From positions 12,586,001 through 12,650,000 of the forward strand of contig NC_003284.9 of the NCBI RefSeq assembly GCF_000002985.6: a stretch of 64,000 nt of DNA. The letters run 5' to 3'. The notes under the pieces are model-generated. The model searched no databases. It was not told the origin of the DNA and saw only the letters and a program-made list of their open reading frames with translations. Every line of letters starts with the position of its first letter. Positions within the stretch are counted from its first letter, which is position 1. This document shows positions 24,240 through 36,400 of the stretch, in pieces. The stretch comes from Caenorhabditis elegans (taxonomy: Eukaryota; Nematoda; Chromadorea; Rhabditida; Rhabditidae). The translations under genes were made by a program, and so were the position numbers.

Positions 24240-24699
24240 AATCAGACGAGCATAACGTATTTATCAAAGTGACCATCGTGGAAGTGAGGGCCGTATACTG
24301 TTAGACGATATTTTTCGGAACAACAGAGAAGAGCGAAAGGTAGACCTAATTTCAGGTTATAGTCTTGCATCTAAAGCTATAAGCCTCGACTTCGAATCAT
24401 ACTTTTCGAGAATGGTCGGCACAAGCTTCATCAATACTTCAAAATTTTGTCGGTAATGGGCGTTTTTGCGTTATATGTGCACACAAACACTATCTTCATA
24501 CCTTTAGTAGTAATCATTTGGCAACTTTTAGCCCCAAGGCTTTTCTTGTTCTACCCTGTACTACACGCAAAGCCCATAAATCTGTAACTCAATCTACTCT
24601 TGTCTCGTTTTCTCATTTCTCTCGAGCGAAGCTGGAAACTAGGGAAAACTTTTTCTCGGGGGAGCGCAGCGACCCGAGAATTGGGTGTTTTCCCGTAAA
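24240..24699 (+). repeat. Direct repeat copy 2
   Basis: Same-strand partner of 19,590-20,025, ending in the shared GGGTGTTTTCCCGT at about 24,683-24,696. It is followed at once by three copies of the ATGGCATTGCGGCGG unit and then by the inner end of the right palindrome arm. Confidence 0.75.
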
Positions 24700-25395
24700 A
24701 TGGCATTGCGGCGGATTTCAGAAAAATGGCATTGCGGCTGATTTTTCAAAAATGGCATTGCGGCGGATTCATTAAGAGATTAATCAGTTTCACTGCCTCT
24801 GAGTACGGTACAAGATTTGTTTGTTTCCAAACAAATCAACTCAGGGGGGTAGCAGTGAATCCGAAAATGCAGCCCTTGCCTGCTACTTTGAACCCGGTTC
24901 AGAAATTGGACAGTGACAGATTCAAGCAAACCAGTTCAATTCAAGCCAGGTAAACGTAATGGGGACGCTACACTCACAAGAAGGAGCAAGATGGATTCAC
25001 TTACTCCCGATCCGCCCCGAATTTGTTCATCCTTTGTCGTCGTCGTTTTGTCCCAAATCCCTTTCGATCGTCCAAATCCATCCACCCATCCTTATTGTTT
25101 GTCGTCGTCGTCGTCTCGTCCCGATCCATTCATCCTGATCGGCCTGCCCATTCCAGTCCATGTCCAGTCCAGAATTTGTTCAATCACAGCTTTCAACATC
25201 TGTAAAAGTTCTTAGCTTAGATGACACATCAAACAAATTTCTTACACTTTGGAAGTTCCAACCATCCATCTTTTCCTACCATCCATCCTTCTTCGTTTGC
25301 TAGAGATCTGTAAAAGGTTACATGTCAGCTGTCCATCTCCATCTCGACCTGTCCCGGAACTATCCATTCCGATCGTCGTCGTCCATCGTCCCGAT

Positions 25396-26504
25396 CAGGG
25401 CTGGGACTTTTTCGTTTTCGCGTTTTCGTTTTTTCGTTATTTTCGGGGTTTTGACGAAAACGAATTTTTTCGTTTTCGTTTTCGAAAATGTTCGAAAAAC
25501 GAAAATAAAACGACTTTATTTAATTCTGGTATTTTTTCCACTTTCTTTCGAACTTTCGCCGAAATTTTGCTCTCCGGTGTGGATAGTATTGAAAAATCAA
25601 TTATTTTCTTCTAAGACTCAGTACTGAAGATCAACTTTAAAAACAAAAAAGGCAACAGTTTTCAGTTTTGGATAACAATTAAAATACTCTTTTGCGTAAC
25701 AATAGATTCATTCATTTTAAGACAGGACGTTTCTTTGTTCTGAGCTCCAATGTTGGGCTATCTTATTGAATGCACCGAATTTGGCTAAAAATTCATTCAA
25801 GCAACAAGTAAAACATATTTCCACAGTATCTAATAAAATTTTGATGATTTTTGAAAAATTAAAGCTTGTTGTTTCTTCAATTCAAAAGTTCAAAACACAA
25901 TTTCAGATGAAAAATAGAGTTACAGTAGAATCCTTATGTTCGAAAAGGGCTTTAAGTTCTATAGCCTATAAGCACCAATAGAGAATATACGGTAGTTTGT
26001 GAAAAGTTTTCGAATAAAAATTTTGAAAAATACGAGCTTTTGAGAAAATTTAAAGAAATGTCGCATATTTCGACCCCTACGAATTTAAACAAAATTAAAA
26101 CATAAAAAATGTCGAAAAAAAAATTTTTTTTGGTCGACTTCCAAAATTATGAGTGGCAAAAACTGAGTAATTGCCACTTTTTGACAGTAAATAAAAATCG
26201 TTCAAAAAATTTTTGAAAAGTTTTATCATGATATTTGGTCATTTTGGGACTAAAGGAGTGGGTTTTAACAATTTACCCACTGGCACTACTCCACCTTTAA
26301 TGAGCGAAGTAAGTCTATGAGAGAGAGGTAAATGAGTACTTGCCACCAAAAAAGCTTTTGAGGCAACATATGGCCTAAAAACTGTAAGTCCAGTTGTAGA
26401 TTTGAAACAGTGCCATTTTCGTTTTCGTTTTTGTTTTCGTGTTTTAAAACGAACATTTTCGTTTTCGGTTTCGAAAATGAGATTTCGAAAAAGTCCCAGC
26501 CCTG
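25396..26504. mobile_element. hAT-like non-autonomous element (1109 bp)
   Basis: Terminal inverted repeats CAGGGCTGGGACTTTTTCG (19 bp, perfect) are flanked by perfect 8-bp duplications GTCCCGAT (25,388-25,395 and 26,505-26,512). The allelic-like empty site survives in the left arm as GGATCGGGACGATGG (about 17,955-17,969), so insertion followed the palindrome duplication. Subterminal regions are rich in CGTTTTCG motifs. No transposase is encoded; the interior is AT-rich and non-coding. Confidence 0.93.
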
Positions 26505-26720
26505 GTCCCGATCCATCCCGAATCCACCCATCGTGATCGTCTTGCCCATCCCATCCACTGCCCAGAATTTGTTCCATCACAGCTTTCAGCATCTGTAAAC
26601 GTTTTCAGTTTAGATGCAGCATCAAACGAATTCCTTACAGTTTAGGATTTTATCCTTCCTTTTTTCCACCCATCCATCCTTTAATCATCATCGATTGCTT
26701 GAGATCTTCAAAAAGTTACA

Positions 26721-27760
26721 GCGGTAATGGATCAAAATGGTGGACGATCGATGAAAGGATCAGTACGACCGGGATGGATGGGTGGATTGGTGGATGGATT
26801 GGGACAATCGGAAGGGATTTGGAACGAGACGACGACGAAGAAGGATGGACGAATTCGAAAAAAAAATCGGTAATTCAAAAAACAGTAGAAACAAAAAAAC
26901 AATAAAGGTTATTGCGTCATTTCCCTCCCTAGACGAACTGTTGACAAGGGGTGCGCGGACCAAAAACAGAGAGGAGAGGGATGTGCGGACCTCTTCTCGA
27001 ATCTGTTTTTTTTTTGCTCCTGGGAAATCACGTCGTCTGCCTCTCATGTATCTCTCCACTATTTCTCTTTATGATGATTTTCTCTGACTCTCTTGTCTTT
27101 CTTATATTCACCTTTGATGATTTTAGTGTTGTAATTTATATTTTTCAGCTAATTTCTGATTGTTCTTTTTCCTAGAAAGCTCCGGCGAGCTGTAACGCCG
27201 GCATAAACACATATGTTTCTTTGCGTTTTCAATCTTTTCCGTCCATAAGTAATGTGTGGACTGTTGATAGTTTTTATGCGGACCAATTTCAGAGTCAATT
27301 AGATTTTGTTGATTTTCTCCTGTACCTTTTTCACGCTCGTTTTCTTTGTTCGATGTGTTTATATGGCTTTTCCAACAATTTTCGTAGCTTAAGTACATTA
27401 TCTGTTTTCTCTTTAAAGTAAATTTTTGTGAATTAAGCTGCTATCTGGTCTATTGTAGCTGTCACTGTAGATGCCTACAATACTGCCGGCAGACAAGTAA
27501 TTTATTTTTGCGTTTAATATTATCACTAGGCTGTTATTTGGCTAGAATGTCTAGAATTGTTGTAAGGTTTATGAGGAGAATGCTATGTTTTATGAGTTTA
27601 TATAAGATTTTTTAGTTTAAATATATAGTTCGTTCTTTACTGTTTATAAATTGAATTCTAACCTTCCTCCTCAAAATAACTTCAAGTTTGCCGTGTCATT
27701 TGAATATCATTACTATTAACGTGTTTAAATTCACTGAATTTAAATATTCCAGATATTTGA
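26721..27760. promoter_or_regulatory. 5' flank of gene B (matches left arm)
   Basis: Putative promoter region, inferred from position. TATTCCAG at 27,745-27,752, eight bases before the ATG, is a plausible trans-splice acceptor. It is nearly identical to the flank of gene A, with an expanded pyrimidine/poly-T tract near 27,007-27,016 as one of the few differences. Confidence 0.5.
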
Positions 27761-30700
27761 ATGAATAATCCCAAGCTTGGCTCAAAACAACTTTCCTTGA
27801 AGACCTCGAATAAACTGAATCGGGCGATTTTAATCGATGCTCTGCCCCAAAACCACACAAAAAACAGTTCCAACCGGTATATATATATTGTTTTTAAAAT
27901 TTTCACATGTCCTAATTATCTTTTTTTCAGTCAAAATACATATGAACCAGTCGCTTCTAAGAAATCTGAAGCTTTCTCGGCACTTGCGAGTAGTTGTGTT
28001 GGAAAGAAAACAAATCCACCGTGTGAAATTGGCCCATATGTTTCGGTTTATGGAAGAGTTGTAGTTGAAATAGATGACAAGATCAAGCTCAGGAGATTGA
28101 TGAATCATATTCCTGACCACTACAGTATCCCCATCTTGCGTATTGTTCAATTTGGTGAATACAACGCTGGAAAGAAGCCAAGAAGCCTCATGTCTTATCG
28201 CAAAAGGATGACGGACTGTGACTATTTTTCTGATGCTTTGGCGATTGAGCTTCTGGATTTTTTTGAAATGATTCATAACGATGTAGAGAGGGCAAACTAC
28301 GTGAGCCGAATCCTCGACACCAAGGCTGAATATTATGGATTCAAATCTTATGGTACGTTTTGTGTGTAAAGTTGTAAAATAACTTAATGAATTATATTCA
28401 GATGATCGTGTATCTGATATCAGATTCAATAAGACGAGACCAGCTCCATTGAACACACTGCATGTAGACATTTCATCTCATCCAAATAGTACCACTGAAC
28501 GTTTTAGTAATGGATCTAGAAACTCATCAAGAAATAGTGCAGTCCTTACATTTTCAACAAATGTGCAATCTCACGCTGGACTCGTGCGTAATGATATCGA
28601 TTCAAATTCTTATGCAGGAGCTAGAAGTATTGAAGATTCTGATTTTTCAAAAGTTGATCGGAAAATGGAAACGATATCAACGGAAACACAAGTCAGTGTT
28701 CTTATTGATTGATGTTTCAATTACTATTTTTTTAGAATGGGTTCCGAGGAAACTCGGCACTTCGAGGTTCTTCTTCTTTGTCGGATATGAACGTGCAAAG
28801 CTCATTGATGGTTGGTGGGAACAGAAGCACAGATGATCGTGTCAATGCACAACGTTTTGCCAGTACTGGTTTCGTAGAAAAGGAGTGCCGGCGCTGGGAT
28901 CAGTTAGTTGAAAAAAAGCAGGTTAATTTATTTAAGTGCGTTAATTCAATGAAAGCCTTTTGTTTTTAGAAGAAAGAAGTTAACAGTGATCACAAAAAAG
29001 CAAATCGAATCACTTCCCATTTGGAGCATAACTCTCGTTTGGAATCTCTCCCACCGCAAGTAGACACACGTGGCTTAGACAATTCTCATCTTGCGGAGAA
29101 AAAGTACATAGAGGGAATTTCAGAGGAAGTTTCAGTGAGTGTTCTCATCGTATCAGTTGATGAGTGTTTACAATTTCAGAATAAGCAACCAAACAACCTC
29201 GGTTCCGAGACTTCATCAGCAATTGAAAACGAAAGAAACTGGATGCCTACTGAACACAATATAGCCAGTCGAATTGCTTTTCCGGGACTTTGGTTGAACG
29301 TCAAATCGAATGATAAATATTTGCCACCTACAATTTCTCGTACGGAATGTTGGCCTTACATAACAGATCGCAAGGAAAAGAATAGACGACACATGGAGGA
29401 AATGATGAAGATAGCAGAAGTAACAGTTTTCTTTGTTAAAATCAAAGAATAATGTTATATTTCAGCAAAATGAGCAATTGTATCAGTTCCCTCGTCCCAA
29501 TCAAAGTTGTTATTCTTCAACCAGTTCGCACAGAAAGGATTCGATGACAACTGATTCGAAGGAAATCACGAGTTCTGACATGGAAGTATATAGCTTTGCC
29601 ATTAAAGAAGGGAAGTGCTTCCGTCTGAAGCGGTATATGGAATGGAAGGTTAGCGGCTCTGTAAAAAAAATCAATGAAGAACTTGTGTTTTCAGAAAGAT
29701 GAAAAAGATAGTGAACATGCCGTGGTCAGTCGTAGACCTTCTTTTAGAATCTATTGTGAGTTCGCGACGAATGTGATATATTTTTCATCGACTCAAAATG
29801 CATCTGAAGAGGATTTCGGAAACACAGTTTCAAGTGATGTTTCTCAATATTCAGCAAGGACTTCTAATAATGCTTCATCAAAGCGAAAACTATCAGAAAG
29901 CTCTTCTGATTCGGACACAGGTTTGCTGTCTTTTAAATAATTGTTTATGTCTAATTTGTTCATCAATGCATCAATCACTTTTCAGAAATGCACCCACAAA
30001 AGATAACTGTTCTAACATCAGCCACTCCACCAATGGCAACACGCAATTCATGTTTGTTTTTCAGGTATTCTACTCAAGAAGGCTAATGTATCAAGATTTG
30101 TCGAAGAAGGCGTGCCAGTCCCATGGTACCAGCCTCAGTCATCCTACGCTGTTGCATTTTATTCAAGTTCTTCTCACATGTTTTTCCATATTCTCAAATC
30201 TAAGCGTAAGTTTTATATACTTCTACATATTTTATATATATCTATAAATTTGGTCAAAAGTTTTCTTGTATTTAATAGTCAGAACTGTAATTTCAAAAAT
30301 AGTTTAACATTCATTTAGCCGCTATATATTCAGCATTTACAGCAGCACCGCCAATAAAACCGATGAAAAAGGAGGCCGGAGCGTTGCTTCCCCCTCGAGC
30401 GGTTGTCTATAAGCTCCCTGCAATCAAGGGCTCAATGAAAGATGCAATCTCAGCTCACAAACTGTTGAAAAAATCGTACGCGAAGCCAATTGTGGACATT
30501 AGCTCTACGTCAGGCGATAGCGATCCAGAATGGTGGAGTGATCGGGAGTTGACGGCTGATTTGAACTTCAAACGAGGTTAGTCACAGCTTCAGCGATTTC
30601 TTCAAATTATGGCTATTCTCATATTTTTTTTAAACATATCTTCTTCAAACACCGATTTGAAACAACAACTAGATCATTATCAAGACAAATAAAACTAATA

Positions 30701-31880
30701 ACTTTCAGAACTTCTGTCAAAAAAGCCACGCTTCTCACGGAAAACCTTCGATGAACGATCTTCATACATTGCTCGTTTCAAAGAATCACATCTGGGAAAC
30801 TATTTGAATTCGGATAGTGATACAGTCTCCAATGAAAAGCCAAAGACACTTGCTCAGTTAAAGAATTTTAGCAAATCCAACTTGGTGGAATATCATCCAA
30901 GTATGAACCGCGATGTTGGGGATGTCATAGTTTATTTGCTCTAGATATCATTATGATTTAGATTTAAACAGTTTTGAAGTAAACTATGAAATTTCAAATC
31001 AAGACAAATCTTCTATAATAGGAATATAAAAATGGATTTTTCAGAGCGTTCAAGAAAGAAGATTCGTGCCAAAAGAGTGTACCGAACCAAAAGTGCTGTC
31101 ACAACTGCGTGTACATCTACATCAAAACAAGCGGCTCGAAGTGATGAACCATTCTTTTCACAGCGCGATACACGACAACATTCTTACACCCAGAGAGTCC
31201 AAGTGCCGATTGGTGCCGCACTCCACTCTTCGTCGTCAATCGCTGCAAATGTGAATGATTATCGGTCAAAGGCTCCAACACGAATGATTCACTCATCAAA
31301 GGTTTCAACAGTGAATGCGGCTGCCTCAAAGTTTGCTGCACCTCGTTGTCAAGCACCAAACGTTTCACACATGAAAAATGGTCAATTCTCAGTCATTGAC
31401 AGACTGCTTCCAAGTGACTCTAACACTAAGCCATTGTTAGCACCTGCCTCGAACAACTCGTGGATTACTGCAAATTCTCGTGCAACCGGCATTCTCAAAG
31501 GACGATCAGGGCCAGTTGATCAAAGCCAGAATCAGAATACAAGAAGAGAAAATGCTTCCATGTCTGGAAGACAGCCGTTGGACACTTCCAGAAAACACAT
31601 GTTCTTATTTTGTAATAAGGTTTGTGTGATAACTGACGAAGAGATTCGACGAGACAAGGAACAGCATCGATTGGAAAGGTCACAAATTAGCGCGGAACGA
31701 AAACTGGAGCACAGAAAAGCTATGAGACGACAATCCAGGGTTACTATTTTTCAAATTTGATTGTCATACGTTATAAATTTGTAATTTCAGGCTAGACTTC
31801 TCAGCCGTCTGCAAACGGAGTATGACAACAACGACGCTACAACGCTGTTCAAATTCAGAAGCAGTTGCCTACATTCGTAG
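27761..31880 (+). CDS. Gene B: nematode-specific protein with unknown N-terminal domain and basic C-terminus
   Basis: Thirteen exons give a consistent 1067-aa frame: 27,761-27,876; 27,931-28,352; 28,402-28,691; 28,736-28,921; 28,970-29,134; 29,180-29,419; 29,466-29,648; 29,695-29,920; 30,065-30,205; 30,319-30,576; 30,709-30,900; 31,045-31,739; 31,791-31,880. Introns are GT-AG and mostly about 45-55 bp. I do not recognise the family. Residues about 70-180 form a compact domain (CEIGPY, then YSIPILRIVQFGEY, then a FSDALAIELLDFF helix) shared with gene C. Exons 4-8 are short, Ser- and charge-rich, and phase 0. Exon 12 holds RSRKKIRAKR, a likely nuclear localisation signal, and the C-terminus is a basic helical stretch (EEIRRDKEQHRLE, then RKAMRRQSR). 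I infer a nuclear, chromatin- or RNA-associated role, weakly. The first intron has no in-frame stop, so an unspliced form is possible. Confidence 0.8.
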
Positions 31881-33471
31881 TTGAACGTTTGAATCTGTTA
31901 TTGTTGCATCCGATTTTCTACCAACTTGACTCTCGTTTTCATTATTCAAAGATGTTTATATTGATTTTTGCATTTCCTATATTCCTATCCTAGTATTTTT
32001 GTTTAATCTAGGTAGATTTTGAGTGGCTTGACCCACGTTTTATATGTCTTAATTTATACTCAAGTTAAGTCTCCTGATATTTTTCCAAGACAGGTTTTGT
32101 ATCATTTATTATTATTAAGGAAATAACTTCATAATTGTATATTCTGAAATGTTTGATATTTTCTATTGTTATCCAGTTTTTTATTGATCTCATTATTGTC
32201 ATCCTCTCACCCCTCCTCATATTGCTTCTCCGGTTATTCTTTCGAGGTATTTTTCAACGGTTTTCATGCTCCTGCACCCGATCTCATGCAAGCAACTCTT
32301 GTGAATGAATAGTTTTTTGACATATTTTTTTAAAAAATATTCAACTTTGTTTGCTAAATCTCTGTAAAAATGCAGTTTTCATACCCTTGCACGCACGCCG
32401 AACAGTTTTTAGAAACGTTTACTTTGAATCGTTGTAAACTATTCCAAACTGTTTGGAACTCAGAAAAGCCAGAAAAAAAGACACTTGTTTTTCAAGATCA
32501 GCCGATCGGCATATTCGGCTAAATCAGCTATTATCACACCCCTGCTGCAAACGCGCTCCGCCGCCATTCGAAGGTCCCACCTTCGAATGGCAGCGGAGCG
32601 CGAACAGGAACAGATCTAGGGCGGCATTGTCTCTCCTTTCTCTGCGCTCTCTCACCTCCTTATATGAACTGTCGGCGCAGGGTGTTCGGGGACCGAGATA
32701 AAACATTCCAGAATTTCCCGCCCGGGACTCTCGCCGACTGCCCTCTCGTGCAGTCTCCATGTATTTTTTATGGCCGTGATTCATTTCTTTTCATTTGCCA
32801 TCACCTTTCGGCCATTTTTTCTCATCTCTAGCCCGGTTGGTGATGCGCATCTTATTAGCATAGTCCTTTCATCTGCACTATCATTATTCGCATGCGGTAA
32901 AAAATTAATTGTCCTGTAATATGAACAATTTGGGTTTTTTTCCAAACTACAGATTCTGCTCCTCGTTTTCGAAGATTCAGTCGCTTGCTAATTTATTTCT
33001 TCCATGTGATTAACTTTTTAAAATTTTTTAAAATTCGTTTTTTGATCGTTTCTCTTTTGTTACGAACTTCGCAGTTGTGTGCCGCATCATAAACTCGTCC
33101 GCTAGTGTATTGGTTTCTTTTCTGAAATAAGCTTCAAACTGATAAATAAACGAACTAAGTTAGGCTAGTTTTAGAACTCGTAACACAAGTTTTGGTGTCC
33201 ACTTGGAGTTCATTTTATCTTGTTTTTTTCTGTATCTGCATATTTCTTCTACGTTTACAATCATCCTTGAATTTAGCTTGAATTTTTTTGAAGCGCGGAT
33301 TTTTGAAACGAAACAATTCAAAAGTTGCTCAGATCGTGTTCTATTTTTTAAAAAGACGTTTAGCTTTTGTTTCCAAGCAATACCATCAAATTAACTGTTT
33401 GTTGTGAACTTTCAATCTTTTCACTTTATTCCAATTTATGAAATCATTTTAAAACATATTTCAGATTTTCA
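31881..33471. other. Intergenic region between genes B and C
   Basis: The first part is probably the 3' UTR of gene B. A GC-rich hairpin sits at 32,552-32,602. The end, TATTTCAG at about 33,457-33,464, is a likely trans-splice acceptor seven bases before the gene C start codon. Initiator or TATA signals near 32,655 (CTTATATGAAC) are possible but weak. Confidence 0.5.
32552..32602. repeat. 24-bp-arm hairpin, GC-rich
   Basis: Left arm 32,552-32,575 (begins CGCGCTCCGCCGCC, ends TTCGAAGGT), loop CCC, right arm 32,579-32,602. The arms pair along all 24 positions with one C/T difference. It lies in a pyrimidine-rich, GC-rich patch between two related genes. It could be a fold-back MITE, an RNA hairpin or an insulator-type site; the sequence does not decide. 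Confidence 0.9.
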
Positions 33472-36400
33472 ATGGAGGATCCCAAACTGGGCTCAAGGCG
33501 CATGACCTTGCGATCTGCAAGTCGACTGAATATTGAAAGAAATGGGTCAGATAGTTCTTCTGATACTCATTCAAAAATGCGCTCCAATGGGTACAGTTCA
33601 ATGAAATTATGTGACAATGAATCAACGTTTTATTTCAAATTAAAATCAAAAGATTCAATTGTTTCCAATGTACCAGATGTCTGCTCAAAACCTGTGGCTG
33701 GTAATGGAAAAGAGAAGACAACGTCTCCGTGTGAAATTGGACGATATTCGTCATTTTATGCGAGATTTGAAATTGATATGGATGATAAAGCTGAACTCAA
33801 AAAATTGATGAACTCGATTCCGGAAAACTACAGTATCCCGATCCTGCGCATTGTTCAGTTCGGTGAATACAACGATGGAAAAGAGCCCAGAAGTCTTTTG
33901 TCTTATCGCGAAAAGATGGCGGACGTTGACAAGTTTTCTGATGATTTGGTGATCGAGCTTCTGGATTTTTTTGTAATGATTCGGAGCGATGTGGAAATGG
34001 CCAATAATAAAACTGAGAAATTGGAAACCAACGCAGAATATTATGGATTCAAATCTTATGGTAAATTTTGTACGTTTGATTGCACAATCTCTAACGAAAT
34101 TGCATTTAGATGATAGCTTGTATGATATTCAACCAAACACCAAAAGACCTGCTCCATTGTACAGACCAGAAGAAGTTATTGCGTTTGATCCAAATTGGGG
34201 CACTCCAAACTACCCACATGTGATTGAAGAAGATAAAACTAAAAAGCTAGCGAGTGCTTTACAAGATTATCGAACTCTGAGAGATGCTACCCCCGATAAG
34301 ACTTTCTATTTTGGTGAGATTCCTACATCTCCAATAAATGTGGGAACTCATGATGACCAGTTGTGCAACGGTATGAATTCAATTTCTGGAAACACATTGA
34401 ACACCAGTTATGAGGAAACAAGACAGCTGAAAAATTCCGATCATGTGAAACAAATTGATCCGCAAATGAAAGGAAATTCAGTGGATGCACATGTTAGTGA
34501 TTTTATTGAATTAACTGTAAAATTAATATGAATATGTTTTCAGAAAGGGCTCCAATTCTCTATGACTGTTCAAAACTCTTCTTGTTTGTCGAGTGATGGG
34601 AACACAAGCACAGATGATCGTGTCAATGCACAATGTTTTGCTAGTTCTGGTTTTGTGAAAAGCGAGCGCCGTCGTTTGGAACAGTTGATGGAGCAGAAAC
34701 TGGTTAGTTGCTTAAATGTGAAGTAGCGCTAGTGGGAAAAATGTTTAAAACTATTGATGGTGGTAAAAAATTTATTCATATAAAATATTTTGTTTGCAGA
34801 AGGAGAAAAACCAATGTGATTACGCAAAGAAAACTCGGAACTCTTCGGCGTTGGACCACGAGTCGTCCTTTGGATCTTGTCCACTATCTGATATTCATCC
34901 AGAGCAAAGTCACTTTGACATTTCTCTTCTGGCAGAAAACAAGAAAGTAGAAGAAGTTTCACAGGAAACTGCAGTAAGTTTTCATTGCGTTAGTTTAATG
35001 AGTGATTATGTTTTCCAGGAAAAACAAGAAGACAAACAGATCTCTGTGACTTCATTGGCAAGAATGATTGAGAGAAGTTCGATGCCAGCTAATCCGTACA
35101 GTAGTGCAGATACTCAAATGGAAGTACATGGTTTCGACAGTTCTGTTTTTGTAGAGAGCGAAAAGCAAAATTCGGAGCAGCGTTGTGAGCAGATAAAGGT
35201 ACGCAGTCTTAGTGAAAAATTCAACTATTTGAAGTTAAATTTTATAATTCTTTAATCAGATTGGTGAAAAAGACCGTGAAGACTCTAATCGCATAGTTTC
35301 TTTTGAAATCTCACTGGACGTAGCCTCGGATGAAAAAATCAGTTCATCGACTACAACACCAAATACATTGGCAGAAAAATGCCAAGCAACTCTCCGGAGA
35401 GCCGCGTTTCTATATCCAGTTTATCCGAAGACCAATTCTTCTGCTTGTATGAATAGTCATTCTTCTGTTGATGTTGGTTACAATGAACAGGAGCGTCGTC
35501 AGTTTGAACAGGCTCTTGATGAGAAAAAGGCTAGTTGATTTAATGAAGTACTCACTTAATGATCATCTGATTTCAACAGGATGCAAAGAACCATGAGCTA
35601 GCGTTGGATCCCCAAATCGACTTGTTTGAGTCTACAGACGTCGAAACTAACGATGATAGATCCATTCAATTTTCTCGTGTAGACACCGGCTTGTTGAAGG
35701 ATTCTAACAATTCAACAATGAATGGAAGAGAAATAGAAGCCCTTGGAATCAAGGCTCAAGTAGGTTTTAATATTTTAAATAGGCTCTTGTTTTGGCATTT
35801 TACATTAAGTGTGCTGATGTTGGTGAAAAAGTGCGTGAAACATGCATTAGGAATAATCAAAAAAAGCACCAATACACCGCGACCAATCAAATCTTTGGTA
35901 TTAAATATACTCACGAAACGGACCAACGGTTATTTTTCTAAACTAAACTTACTTTCAGAATAATCAAAAAGAGCACCAATGCACCCCAACCGAGTACAAA
36001 TCTCTGCTGGATAAATATACCTACGAAACGGGCCCATTGATACCTGATCTAGAAATGTTGTTTGGAAAACGGTCAACATCGACTGAAGCAACGGTTAGCA
36101 CGAGTTCTCGTCCATTGGTACCTGATCTAGGCATGTTGCTCGGAAAACGTTTCAAATCTATTGAATCGACGGGGAGCACAAGTTCTTGCACGGACGTGCA
36201 AAATATTGATGTCATTGCCTTCGAAGAAACAAAAGCCCAACTTCGAGAAAGCCATGGACAGATGAAGGTTAGTGATTTGAGCCGAAGAAAAGTATCGTGA
36301 ACAGTTTGTTATTGGTTTTTTTTTTTGAAGCTTTTTCATTAATTAATAAACACATGAGTTTTTTTTTTAGGAAAAAGAGCGATTGCGTAGTTTGGATGAT

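Larger units (their letters stand above)
24768..29058 (+). repeat. Right arm of large palindrome
   Basis: Reverse-complement partner of the left arm. The inner boundary is sharp: CATTAAGAGATTAATCAG begins at 24,769 and mirrors CTGATTAATCTCTTAATG ending at about 18,561. It contains a hAT-like insertion (25,396-26,504) absent from the left arm. It lacks the left arm's 14,338-17,743 segment, the junction lying at about 26,721. The outer part includes the flank and first five exons of gene B. Confidence 0.9.

Noticed and set aside
19590-24699. LTR retrotransposon with the direct repeats as LTRs
   Set aside because: The interior has no gag, protease, reverse transcriptase or integrase frame, no evident primer-binding site, and is itself an inverted repeat.
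29986-30064. Extra exon of gene B after the acceptor at 29,985
   Set aside because: It does not maintain the frame into the next exon, whereas joining 29,920 directly to 30,065 does.
30112-30318. 68-codon frame within gene B
   Set aside because: It overlaps the end of exon 9 and the following intron in another frame and runs into the next acceptor.
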